A stretch of 64,000 nucleotides of DNA. Source: Desmodesmus armatus. Taxonomy: Eukaryota > Chlorophyta > Chlorophyceae > Sphaeropleales > Scenedesmaceae. Position numbers and translations under genes: made by a program. Of the stretch, positions 1 to 10,700 are shown in pieces (within the stretch, counting starts at the first letter, position 1; each line of letters opens with the position of its first letter). The notes below the pieces were generated by a model. It worked only from the letters and a program-made list of their open reading frames with translations, was not told the DNA's origin and ran no database searches. Location: the NCBI GenBank assembly GCA_007449985.2, contig VIIQ02000574.1:868001-932000 (forward strand), read 5' to 3'.

Positions 1-518
1 GTGAGGCACAGGCGCTGCAGGGAGGGTACTGACAGCCCAGCTGCCGGGCTGGGAGACTGGGCACTGCTGGTGCTGGGGGCTGCCAGGCCTGGTGAGGTTG
101 CTGCAACTCGAAACATAGCAGGATTGCTGCTGCTGCCGCTGCCATGGCTACCAGATGATGCCGTTGCTGCTGACTCAGCAGCAGCAGCTGCTGCCAGGCT
201 GGCGGCCAGGCCCTTGCCTGGTACTGTGAAACTCTGCAGTGCCGTGGCAGCTGCCAGGGCTACTGCTGCTGCGGTTGACACCCCGCACTCTCCAGTGAGT
301 GTCAGGGAGGTGAGGTGGGCCAGGGGCAGGGCTGTGAGGAGGCTGGTGGCGCCTGCTGTGTCGTGGAGGTGGGCATGCAGGCTGGTCAGCTTCATGGCCT
401 GGAAGGGGGTGGGGGGGTGGGGAGTGGAGAGGGTAGGTAAGTGGGGACAGGGCAGGGCAGTTCAACTGCAACTGGGATATGATATCCCCATAAGGCAGTC
501 AGTCACCGGGAGTCCCAA

Positions 519-592
519 GAAGGGGGTGCAGGAAGGGGGTGCAGGAAGGGGGTGCAGGAAGGGGGTGCGGGAGTCCCATAAGGCAGTCAGTA
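519..592. repeat. 13-bp tandem repeat in a GGGGGTGC-rich tract
   Basis: About four to five copies of a unit of the form AGGAAGGGGGTGC run from about 519 to 571. They are bracketed by two copies of a segment with GGGAGTCCCA and ATAAGGCAGTCAGT (about 490-516 and 569-592). The tract lies at the uncertain 5' edge of the retrotransposon insertion. Confidence 0.8.
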
Positions 593-826
593 CCGCAGAA
601 AGGGGGTGCAGGCGCTTCCAATCCCCTCTTGGGTGCCGGAGGGCAGGCGCAGCTCATGGGTGCCGTCCTGCCGTGTGCGCGCCCGTTACACGGTGCACAC
701 TCAGCGCGCCACAGTGGATGTGGTGAGCCCTAGCTGTCTGGCTGGCCTCTAGGCTTGTGCTTGCAGTTGTCGATAGTACTCTAGTTACTCTTCTTTGCTT
801 TTTATGTCAGAAAGTCAGGATGTTTT

Positions 827-3800
827 ATGCCAGACTCTGAGTCTGGTCAGGGTTCTTCTCCTGCACCCCAGCCAGCCCCCAAGTCTGATGCTGAGGTTGT
901 AATGGAGGCTTTGAAGTTGCAGCGGGAGTTGTACTCTCACTTGTCTGATGAGCAATTCAACCGCCTGCAAGTCCTGTTGTTCTCTTTTGTTGATATCTTT
1001 GCTGTTGATGGTGCGTCTTTTGGTTGTGTTGCGCCTGAGAAAAATTTCTACCATCGCATTGACATGGGGAATGCCCGTCCTGTGGCCCAAAGGCCATACA
1101 AGTTGAGCTACGCACAGGCTGTGTGCTTGAAGGGGGAGTTGGACAGGTTGATGCAGTTGGGTGTCATTCGCCCCAGCTCCAGCCCCTGGATGTCGCCCAT
1201 AGTTATTGTCCCTAAACCCAGCGGTGGTTGGCGCTTGTGTGTGGACATGCGTGTGTTGAACAAGTGCACCCTGCCGGACCCCTATCCTCTGCCCACTGTC
1301 GACGAAATGCATGCGGCTATGGGTGGTTGCAAGTTGTGGAGTAAGATGGACTTTGTGAGTGGGTTTTGGCAGGTGCCCATCCATCCGGATGACTGCTTCA
1401 AGTGTGGTTTGACCACCCCCCACGGCAACTTGTTTGAGTTCTGCCGTATGGTGATGGGGATGCAGTCTGCGCCAGCGACTTTCCAACGGTTGATGGATAC
1501 TATGTTGGCTGGTTTTGAGGGTGCAAAGACGTACATTGACGACACCTTTGCTTTTTCAGCGGAGTTTGACGCTCAGCTGGAGTCTCTTCGTCGGGTGTTT
1601 GAGCGCACTAGGGAGTACAAGCTCACTATGAACCCCCTCAAGTGTCGCTTTTGTGTGCAGGAAGTGGTTTGTTTAGGTCATCTGGTGTCTGCTGAGGGCA
1701 TTCGGCCTGTGTTTGACAAGCTCGAGGCTGTCAAGGCCCTGCCCCTGCCCCAGAATGTCAAGGGGTTGCGCCGTTTCCTTGGCATGATGGAGCAGTACCG
1801 CAAGTACATTCAGGGGTATGCTGCCATTGCTGCCCCCTTGCACCTCATGTTGCGTAAGGGCCTGGCTTTTGTGTGGAGCGATGAGGCTCTGGTTGCTTTT
1901 CAAGAGGTGAAGGATGCTTTGTGTGAGGCCCCTGTGCTGGCTTTGCCGAACTGGGACCGTGACTTTATTCTGACCACTGACTGGAGTCAGGTTGCTGTCG
2001 GGGCTGTGCTCTCCCAGGTTGACCCTGTCACTGGGGGGGAACACCCCAATGCTTTTGCATCCCGCACCCTCACTGCGGCTGAGCGAAACTATGCAGCCAC
2101 AGAGGGCGAGTGTCTGGCCGTGAAATGGGCCACTGAAAAGTTTATTATCTTTTATTATCTGCATGGGCGCCGGTTCAAGCTTAGGACCGACCACGCTGCC
2201 CTGCAGTGGCTGGATTCTGCGCGCTTCACCAACGCCAAGTTGGAACGGTGGGCGTTGCATCTTCAGGAGTTTGTTTTTGAGGTGGAATACATCAAGGGCT
2301 CCACCAACGTTGTGGCAGATTATTTGTCTCGTGAGGGTGCCGTGCCTGTGACGCCCGAGGGCTCCGATCAGGTTGAGCATGTGCCTCTTGTGTCTCTTGT
2401 TGTGAGTGATCCTGTCTGGCCTGAGCATGCACACAAGCAGGCTGAGTTGGATGCTGTGCCGTGCGCTGTGTGTGGTGATCCTGGTGAGTTTGATAACCTC
2501 GCCATTTGCTCTGGTTGCAACAAGTGCATTCACCTGCGCTGTGTTATGCCGCCCATGTCCACTGTCCCAAGTGGTGAGTGGCTGTGTCCTGGGTGTGATG
2601 TTCTCTTCTCCAACCTTGAGGAGCTCAGAGATCCTGCCCCGATCTTGCAGTATGGTTTGAATGACCCTTACTGCGATGACCTGTTGGTGTCGTATGTGTT
2701 GTCTGGTCTTGAGGATGCTTTGTTGTCGGCTCTTCCTGCAAGGCAGGCCCGTGCATTGCGTCACAGAGCCTGGTCTTTACGGCCACACCCCCGCATGTCT
2801 GGCTGGTTACAGGTGGCTTCCCATGCCCCTGACGGTTCTGTTTTGTGGCGTACCTGTCCCCCGTTGCACTACCGGTGGGATCTTCTGCGTTGTATGCACG
2901 ATGCCTTAGGGCATGCTGGTGTCAAGCGCCTTGTTGCTGCCATGCAGCAGCACTTCTATTGGCGCGGTGTTTCGGCCGATGCCCGCCTGTTTGTCGCGCA
3001 GTGTGATTCTTGCCAGCGCCGCAAGCTGGCTATGCCTGCCCCAATCCCGTTGCAGGAGCCTGTTGTGCGAGGGCCGTGTGAGCATGTGCACGTTGACCTC
3101 TGTGGCCCCTTCGACACCCCTATGGTGGATGTGCAGGGTCGTGTTTCCATGCCAGAGAAGCCGGTGAAAGCTTATGTTGTTATTATGATCGATTACTTTA
3201 CCAAGGCGGCTGAGTTTGCTGTCATTTACGACAAGAAGCCTGCCTCAGTTGCTCGTGCCTTGTACTATGCGTGGATCTGCAGGTGTTTTGTGCCTAGCCA
3301 TGTCACGTCGGACAGCGGCACTGAGTTTGAAACAGAGTTTGTGCACTTGTTGGAGTGCTTGGGCATTGAGCATGTGCGCACAACTGCTTGTCACCCTGCA
3401 GCCAATGGTGTGGTTGAGCGCTTGGTTGGCACTTTCAAGTCCATGCTGCTGAAGCATGTCAATGATCACCCCGTGCATTGGCTACAGAGCGTGCCGGTGG
3501 TGCGTCAGCAGTATTGGGCGAGGTTGCATTCTGCTTTGGGTATGTCGCCCTTTGAGATGGTGTTTGGCAGGCAGCCTGTGCCAGTGCTTCCCATGGGTCA
3601 GGTTCTGTTGTCTGCTGTCCGTGCTGGTGTTTCTTTGGCCTCAGATCTCTCTTTGGAGGATGCTGAGTGCCCGGCTCCCTTTGAGCATGTCCGGCAGCTG
3701 CGTGAGCGCATGCTGGCCGTTGACAAGGCTGTGTTTGATCAGATCCGGCAGAATGCTGCCGCGTGGCCGCTTCACGGTGCTGGGTTGCGTAAGTTGCCAG

Positions 3801-4033
3801 AGTTGAAGGTGGGTGATTTGGTTTTGGAGGTGCTGTCGGGTCCTGTGGCTTCCTTGGACAAGGCTGTGCTGGGTCCCTTCAGGGTTGTGGAGCTTTGCGA
3901 TAGTGGTGTGGTTGTGCTTGCCACGGGTGACACCCGTTTCAAGGACATTGTGCTGTTCAAGCGTAACATCACTAACCTTGCCCGCTACCTGGACAAGTCT
4001 TCTGTTCGGGCTGCTTTGGGCATGGCTGGTTGA
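827..4033 (+). CDS. Ty3/Gypsy pol polyprotein: RT, RNase H, PHD finger, integrase
   Basis: The open frame has 1068 codons. The reverse transcriptase palm motif YIDD is at about residues 236-239. RNase H follows (TTDWS near 381, DHAALQWL near 454). A Cys/His cluster at about 546-590 has the Cys4-His-Cys3 layout of a PHD finger: CAVC, then CSGC, H-x2-C and a final CPGC preceded by the usual Trp. Next come the integrase HHCC zinc site (about 691-733), the catalytic core (DLCGPF near 753, SDSGTEF near 826, NGVVERL near 862) and a GPF-type C-terminal module (near 1014). It has no stop or frameshift, so the insertion may be fairly young. No gag, protease or chromodomain was found. Known family roles are reverse transcription and integration. 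A chromatin-reading role for the PHD finger is inference. Confidence 0.92.
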   Translation: MPDSESGQGSSPAPQPAPKSDAEVVMEALKLQRELYSHLSDEQFNRLQVLLFSFVDIFAVDGASFGCVAPEKNFYHRIDMGNARPVAQRPYKLSYAQAVCLKGELDRLMQLGVIRPSSSPWMSPIVIVPKPSGGWRLCVDMRVLNKCTLPDPYPLPTVDEMHAAMGGCKLWSKMDFVSGFWQVPIHPDDCFKCGLTTPHGNLFEFCRMVMGMQSAPATFQRLMDTMLAGFEGAKTYIDDTFAFSAEFDAQLESLRRVFERTREYKLTMNPLKCRFCVQEVVCLGHLVSAEGIRPVFDKLEAVKALPLPQNVKGLRRFLGMMEQYRKYIQGYAAIAAPLHLMLRKGLAFVWSDEALVAFQEVKDALCEAPVLALPNWDRDFILTTDWSQVAVGAVLSQVDPVTGGEHPNAFASRTLTAAERNYAATEGECLAVKWATEKFIIFYYLHGRRFKLRTDHAALQWLDSARFTNAKLERWALHLQEFVFEVEYIKGSTNVVADYLSREGAVPVTPEGSDQVEHVPLVSLVVSDPVWPEHAHKQAELDAVPCAVCGDPGEFDNLAICSGCNKCIHLRCVMPPMSTVPSGEWLCPGCDVLFSNLEELRDPAPILQYGLNDPYCDDLLVSYVLSGLEDALLSALPARQARALRHRAWSLRPHPRMSGWLQVASHAPDGSVLWRTCPPLHYRWDLLRCMHDALGHAGVKRLVAAMQQHFYWRGVSADARLFVAQCDSCQRRKLAMPAPIPLQEPVVRGPCEHVHVDLCGPFDTPMVDVQGRVSMPEKPVKAYVVIMIDYFTKAAEFAVIYDKKPASVARALYYAWICRCFVPSHVTSDSGTEFETEFVHLLECLGIEHVRTTACHPAANGVVERLVGTFKSMLLKHVNDHPVHWLQSVPVVRQQYWARLHSALGMSPFEMVFGRQPVPVLPMGQVLLSAVRAGVSLASDLSLEDAECPAPFEHVRQLRERMLAVDKAVFDQIRQNAAAWPLHGAGLRKLPELKVGDLVLEVLSGPVASLDKAVLGPFRVVELCDSGVVVLATGDTRFKDIVLFKRNITNLARYLDKSSVRAALGMAG

Positions 4034-4081
4034 ACCGGGGTTGGCTTGGTTGTGGCGGTAACAAATCATGGCACTACATTA

Positions 4082-4662
4082 TGTAGTGCTACATTGCCAC
4101 ACATGGTGCTGGTGTGCTCCTGTGTGTCAGTTGTGTTCAAGTGTCACTCCTGTCCCACATCTGCAGAGCCGATTGCCCTTAGCCCGCTGCTCTCCCTTGC
4201 AGCACCGTTGGGAGTGTTTGTTTTTTTTACGTTGTTAGTGTGAGAGTCAGTGCTTTGGCTTGGTTTGTGGTTTGTTACCGTCACATCCTGTTGGTGCCGC
4301 TCCGCGTTCGGTTGGTTGTTTCGTCTGTGGGTTTATCTGTCATTCCGGCTTTGTTCTTCATTCAGTTGTCTTCCTGGTTGTCAATTCGGCTCGTTTGTCT
4401 CAGTCTTCCCTGGAGGGGGAGAGAGTCTAGGCCTGCACGCCCACTGCAAAGTGATGCGTGTTGTCCTGCTTGCGATTTGAGCTAGCCTGAGTCAGCAGTC
4501 GGTTCCGTTGCCATCCAGTCAGACACGTTGCGAGTGTGGACGAGTCGCAGAATCATGGCGCTGAGCGTCGTGGTTGCCGTGCTGTTGTGCGCTGAGCGTG
4601 CAGAAGCACAGAAAAAGATTCAAGGAAGAAAAGAAAGCAATGTAACAAATCATGGCACTACA
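4082..4662 (+). repeat. 3' long terminal repeat of the Ty3/Gypsy element
   Basis: The segment begins TGTAGTGC and ends GCACTACA, so it has 8-bp inverted termini with the TG...CA ends typical of LTRs. It is 581 bp long and starts 48 bp after the pol stop. Right after its last base the host intron resumes. A 20-bp copy of its terminal sequence also lies just upstream of the LTR start (4059-4078), separated by TTA. No partner LTR was found upstream of pol, so the assignment rests on the termini and on position. Confidence 0.6.
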
Positions 4663-7345
4663 TCCCTCTGTCCAAGCTGTTGCAGCAAGGAGGGACTTGG
4701 TGCCATCCAAAACTTGCCTGGCACCGACTCTGCTGGAGGAAGGCAGACCAAGCCAACAGCTAACACAGTCTAGCTGAGTGTTCTGTCACAAGACAGTGTG
4801 AGGAGTGTCCTCCGGGTACCAACAGCCCAGTCCCCACCCCATCCCCATCCCACCTTGTTTGCCTGTGCGGCTGTGCTGACCCCCTGCAGGACAGCCTGCA
4901 GTGCGGTGTCAATGTCTTTGGGGCAGCAGTCGACAGCCAGGTCCAGCTGCAGCCCCACCACCAGCCCAGCACGCTTTGACAGCCAGGCGCCAAAGCTAAC
5001 AGCCTGGGCTGCTGTCCTGAGGGTGACGGCAAGTTGCAGCTGGTCCTGCAACACCTGGGGGCACAGCCAAGCAGTCAGCACACAATATGCAGGTGGGTTC
5101 TGGGTTCAATGAAAGTGACGCTGGCCTTGAGGAGTGTGAGAACATGAGTGGGCTAGCTGAGCTCAAAGCCAAATCAGTGGAGTTTGTCTGGTCTGGGCCG
5201 GACGCGACCTGCAGATGCCACTGCCAGTGGTACGGTACTAAGGGGGAGCCATATTCTCACAATAGGCATCCCAGCACCCTTCTGCAACCCACTGAGTCAC
5301 AGTAACAATCAACCAGAGAGACGTGTTGCTACTAGCTGGTAGCAGCTACCCCATGGTGCCTACCTGTGTCATGTTGCTGCACAGTGGCAGCAGGTGGGCT
5401 GCCACCAGAGGCTGCAGCTGGGGGCTGCACCCCCTCACCACCACCTGCAGCAGCAGAGCGGACTGCTGCTGCAACTGGGACTGCAGCCCAGGCTCAACCT
5501 CTGAGCCCTCTGGCGCCTGCACCACAGGAGCTGCTGCCAGGTGCAGGCGCCCAGCCAGAGCTGAGGCTGCTGCACCAGCTGCTGCCAACGCCTGTGGGGA
5601 GAGCTGCCCTGCAGGTTTGGCCGCCGTGGCGGCCGACGCTGGCGGTGCTGCTGCTGCTGGTGGCTCAACGCGTTGTTCTGCCAAATCTGCACGTGCTGCT
5701 GACCCGGCAGCAGCTGCAGCAGCTGCGGCTGTGTCCTGCTCCTGAACTTCTGCACCATCGGCTCCCACACCGCCACAAGCCTGTCGGCGTTGCTGCTGCA
5801 CAGTCGAGGGTCCAGCATCATGTACTCAGAGCTCGGTCCAAAGGGCAAGTAGAAGCAGTCAAACTCCCTGTCGTAATGCTTCCCACACCCCCGTAGCCGT
5901 CGCGTACAAGTAGTTCACCATGGGTGCGTTGTGAGACAGTTGCTCACGCAGCAGCGGCCAGGTGTGGTTGAAGTTGAGGGTGTACCCCAGCCGCTGCTGC
6001 AGCACCTGGCCGCAGGCGCGGTGGTAGGCCACGCCGTAGCGCACCCACTTGCGGGCGAAGTCACTGAAGTGTAGGCCTGACTGGTAGCCCTGCATGCCGG
6101 GCTCCACATCAGGGAATTCCTGGACAGTTTTGTGGGTGGGTGGGTGGATGAAAGGATGGGTGCATGGCTGGTTGGTTCAGGGGCCTCTAAGGGGGAAGGA
6201 GGGAGGGTAAGTAGTGGCGGGTCACGGCGCTTGAGGCTAAGCCGGTAAGCAGCTGGCATCCACTGCTGATTGCACCGTGCAGCCGGCAGTTTGGCACTGC
6301 ACGCAGCATGCACCTACATCAGGGTTGTACCTTTGAAGCAACTTATCACGTTTTTCAGGCACGGGGTATGACACCTATGCATGCAATGCCCCAACGAGGC
6401 AGGCCCAGCAGTATCTCCAACTAACTGTCGCCAACTGACTGCGCAATGCCAGTGCTACGTAGCACAGCATGCTCGGTATACATTGGCGCCAATTATGTTG
6501 TAGATGATGCCGCACAGAATTGTTGGTGGGTGCATGCAACAACGCATGCTGACTCAGCACATTCAGCAGTCAGCACACTGAGGGAAGTTCGGGGCAAAAA
6601 GGGAAGTGATTCAACCTACCAGCACCCCGTCATGATCATGCCATACCCCTTGAACAAAGTCATGAGCTCCCTGGACACCCTAGAAGGCACTCACTGATTT
6701 CAGGCTGCCGCCACACACACTCACCACTTTGACCACCTCCAGGGGCTTTCATACTCCTGCTGCGTGTCCTCCTGCAACTGCTCCTGCTCGCTGTTCTCCT
6801 CGGGCCCCTGGTGTTGACGGGGCCTAAACTCCTCCATGTAGTGGTACTTGTGCATGCAGTGCTTGACATAGGGGTATGCCTGTCTGAAGGTGCAGAAGGG
6901 GTGGGTGGGCTCATCACTTGCGATCTCACTGGCATCCAGCTCAAACTCCCCTGGGCCTGTGAGTGTGCCGATGGGGATGGGCTGCTTTGGCTGCTCTGGT
7001 GTCACTCCTACCCAATCATCAAGCCATTCTGTGCCGACAGAGACTGACACCACGACTGGCTCCCCGCTGCTTTCCCTGGGAGTGCTTTCGTTCAAACTGC
7101 TGAGAGAGGGCAGGCCACAGATGATGCAGCACTCAGGTCGCTCATCCCAGCCACCGTCTGCCTCTGGTTGGCAACACCACACCCCCTTAGTGGATACAAA
7201 CATACTGGGTGCCAAGATCAACAGATCACAGGGGTCGAGCTCCCGATCACATACTAAAAGTGACAATCGAGGTAGATTAGACGCATTCCTTATGTGCATC
7301 ATTTTCGTCTCGAGGTATATGAAAGTGATCTGGGTTTCCAAGGTT

Positions 7346-7642
7346 TCAACAGTCAAGACACTGTTGGACTGTCAGTGCTGCTGGCTACACTGCAGTAGAG
7401 TTGCCTGAAAGAGGCTGACGATTCATCACATGCAGCAGCAATTGGGTGCAGCTAATATCACTCACTCGTGAGCACTCGTGCAGCTGGCAAGCTCACGGGT
7501 GGGAACAGCCCCCGTGCAGGCTTGGATGTATGCACTAGGACTGTGCAAGGAGTGCAAGAAAGCATTTGTACTAACACTTGACGAGAAATAAACACAATAA
7601 CCTCCATGCTGCCACCCTCTGACTTGCCACCTTCTTGACCAA
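7346..7642. other. Central spacer of the palindrome, between divergent gene copies
   Basis: About 300 bp separate the last clearly paired bases of the two arms (7305-7345 against 7643-7687, which share the CTCGAGGTAT core). No good frame crosses it. As the two gene copies point away from it, it is the natural place for a shared or duplicated promoter. I see no convincing TATA element. Confidence 0.5.
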
Positions 7643-7799
7643 AACCTTGGAAACCCCAGATCAATTTTGTATACCTCGAGGTTTGTAGATTTAGAGGCTA
7701 CTTAAGGAGTACATTCGACTCCAAACTCGATCGTAAGATTACCAGGCGCTCATCCTTCTCCGCCAGTATTCAGGCACAGATTTTGCACCTAGTTGTTGG

Positions 7800-10700
7800 A
7801 TGCAATCCACTGAGGGGGTGTGGTGTTGCCAACCAGAGGCAGACGGTGGCTGGGATGAGCGACCTGAGTGCTGCATCATCTGTGGCCTGCCCTCTCTCAG
7901 CAGTTTGAACGAAAGCACTCCCAGGGAAAGCAGCGGGGAGCCAGTCGTGGTGTCAGTCTCTGTCGGCACAGAATGGCTTGATGATTGGGTAGGAGTGACA
8001 CCAGAGCAGCCAAAGCAGCCCATCCCCATCGGCACACTCACAGGCCCAGGGGAGTTTGAGCTGGATGCCAGTGAGATCGCAAGTGATGAGCCCACCCACC
8101 CCTTCTGCACCTTCAGACAGGCATACCCCTATGTCAAGCACTGCATGCACAAGTACCACTACATGGAGGAGTTTAGGCCCCGTCAACACCAGGGGCCCGA
8201 GGAGCACAGCGAGCAGGAGGACTCGCAGGAGGACACACAGACGGAACTGCCTGAGAACTGCTGGGCAGCTGTGCTGAGGGAACGTGAACGCGCCTGGCAG
8301 GTGGTCAAGGTGGTGAGTGTGCGTGGCGGCAGCCTTAGACTACTACTTACTACTACTTTATTGAGGGAAGGCCTTGCCAACCCCATCGCAGCACATGGCC
8401 AGCGAGCCATTCTAGGCTCATGCGACAAGGCAGTGCCTACCAGGGTGCCCAGCAAGCATGGTATGGCGTGACGGTGTGCTTGTGGGTTTAACCAACTGTT
8501 AACATCCTTTGCACTAACTGCTAACATCCTGTGCATCCTGTACTCTTTCAGTGCGCTGAGTACGTCGTTGCATGCAACCACCAGCAATGCCCATGCATTA
8601 TGGCCCCGTGGGGTTACCCCCCTATGAAGGCAAATGCCGTGCCGCATGGTCCACAACGTTGTTGTTGCCATTGTGTACCTAGTGGGCTGTGCTGCGTAGC
8701 ACTTGCATTGCGCAGTCAGCTGGCAACAATCAATGGAGGTCACATCATTAATCAATAATCTCACCATGAGAGCTGCAAGCCAGTGTCAGCCATCGTTTAA
8801 CAGAGGATGGGGATCAAACCAGAGGCAACACTGAATAGTCAGAAACACTGCTGGGCCTAGCTCAAACAACTGGTGCACTGCATGCGCAGGTGCCAAACCT
8901 CAATGGTCTGCTTCAGAGGTACACCCCTGCTTCAGGGCATGCTGCGTGCAGTGCCCCAACTGCCGGCTGCACGGTGCACTCAGCAGTGATGTCAGCTGCT
9001 TGCCCGGCTGAGCCTCAGGCTCTGTGACCCGCCTCACGACCCATGCTACCTCCCTCCCTAAATGCCTTTGACCCATCCTCTCATCCACCCACCCCCCTAC
9101 CCACACATTCACCCTCCCACCCACACATTCACCCTCCCACCCACCCACTCATTCACCCTGCCACCCACCCTGCCTCCCACCCACCCACCCATCTGTCCAG
9201 GAGATCCCTGATGTGGAGCCCGGCATGCAGGGCTACCAGCCAGGCCTGCACTTCAGTGACTTCACCCGCAAGTGGGTGCGCTACGGCGTGGCCTACCACC
9301 GCGCCTGCGGCGAGGTGCTGCAGCAGCGGCTGGGGTACGCCCTCAACTTCAACCACACCTGGCCGCTCCTGATGGAGCAGCTGGACCACAAAGCACCCAT
9401 GGTGAAATACCTGTACGCGCACGACTATGGGGGTGTCGGGGAGTATTACCAGCAGGAATTTGACTGCTTCTTTCTGCCCTTTGAACCGAGCTCTGAGTAC
9501 ATGATGCTAGACCCTCGACTGTGCAGCAGCAACGCAGACAGGCTCGTGGCAGTGTGGGAGCCAATGGTTCAGAAGTTCAGGGAGCAGGACACAGCCGCAG
9601 CCGCTGCAGCTGCCGCCGGGTCAGCAGCAGGTGCAGCAGAGCAACGTGTTGAACTCCCAGCAGCAGCAGCATCACCAGCGCTGGCTGGAACTGCAGGGCA
9701 GCTCTCCCCACAGGCAGTGGCAGCAGCTGGCGCAGCAGCCTTAGCTCTGGCTGGGCGCCTGCACCTGGCAGCAGCTCCTGTGGTGCAGGGGCCAGTGGGC
9801 GCAGAGGTTGAGCCTGTGCTGCAGACCCAGCTGCAGCAGCAGTCCGCTCTGCTGCTGCAGGTGGTGGTGAGGGGGTGCAGCCCCCAGCTGCAGCCTCTGC
9901 TGGCAGCACATCTGCTGCCACTGTGCAGCAGCATGACACAGGTAGGCACAATCTGGGGTAGTTGCTAGCTACTAGCTACACTTCTGTTTTGTTGACAGTC
10001 GCTGTGGTTCGTTGGGTTTGCAGAAGGGCGCTGGGATGCCTTTTGATGCGTCGCAGACTGACCTTGAGCAGCTAGTAGCTTGCAGTAATGCCAGGTGTGA
10101 TGGGCAGGGAGTGCACAAATGGCAGCAAGGCAATCACCAGTGCGCAGTGGCACTTAGCTGGCAAAGACACACCCAGAGCACACAGCATGCAACAGTACCA
10201 CTGCAGAGGGGCCTTCTGCACAACAGTGCCGGCAGCCTAACTTGCACTCAGTGAAGATGCAGGTACAGGCTGTCTGCTGCTTTGACGGCCTCACAAGGCT
10301 TTCATTGTGCTGAGCGTTAACGTGAGGTGGCTTTTTAGGTACAGGGCGAGAACTATGCAGGTGGTGTTGCGGCTGCCAGGCAAACTTTACTGGATACCAG
10401 CTAGGCTAATCATGTTCTCACATCCACTCCTCAACCACTAGGTCAGCGTCACTTGAAATTGATTTTGGTTGACCCAGAAACCGGCATGCGTGTCGTGTGC
10501 TGACTGCTTGAGTGTGCCCCCAGGTGTTGCAGGACCAGCTGCAACTTGCGGTCACCCTCAGGACAGCAGCACAGGCTGTCAGCTTTGGCACCTGGCTGTC
10601 AAAGCGTGCTGGGCTGGTGGTGGGGCTGCAGCTGGACCTGGCTGTCGACTGCTGCCCCAAAGACATTGACACCGCACTGCAGGCTGTCCTGCAGGCGGTC

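Larger units (their letters stand above)
455..4662 (+). mobile_element. 5'-truncated Ty3/Gypsy LTR retrotransposon
   Basis: The insertion sits in intron 3 of the left-arm gene copy, antisense to that gene. The uninterrupted intron in the right arm (10725-10996) shows what the site was like. The element has one long pol frame (827-4033) and a 3' LTR-like end (4082-4662), but no gag or protease frame and no recognisable copy of the LTR between 455 and 826. The 3' limit at 4662 is fairly sure, because intron sequence homologous to the right arm (about 10890-10950, reverse complement) resumes just after it. The 5' limit is uncertain (about 455-820), since that stretch holds short tandem repeats and sequence of unknown origin. 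Truncation during insertion or a later deletion could explain the missing 5' half. Confidence 0.75.
1..7356 (-). pseudogene. Left-arm copy of the LRR-like gene, interrupted by a retrotransposon and frameshifted
   Basis: This is the minus-strand copy of the gene at 7800-12602. Exon 1 is about 7356 to 6725, exon 2 6119 to 5364, exon 3 5054 to 4854, and exon 4 starts at 398 and leaves the window. Exon 1 opens with an uninterrupted frame from an ATG at 7356. Relative to the right copy its 3' end has lost a block of about 18 codons and shifts frame just before the donor. Exon 2 has a 2-nt loss near 5900 and a 1-nt loss near 5770, so about 40 codons between them are out of frame with the start of the exon. 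Exon 3 is intact. Intron 3 holds a Ty3/Gypsy element in the opposite orientation. I call it a decaying duplicate. A transcribed copy with assembly indels is the alternative. Confidence 0.7.

Noticed and set aside
455..826. A 5' LTR for the Gypsy element
   Set aside because: No segment resembles 4082-4662; the stretch is tandem repeats and unrelated sequence.
7346..7642. Hairpin RNA gene or tRNA at the palindrome centre
   Set aside because: No cloverleaf, box A/B or stable short hairpin was seen by eye.
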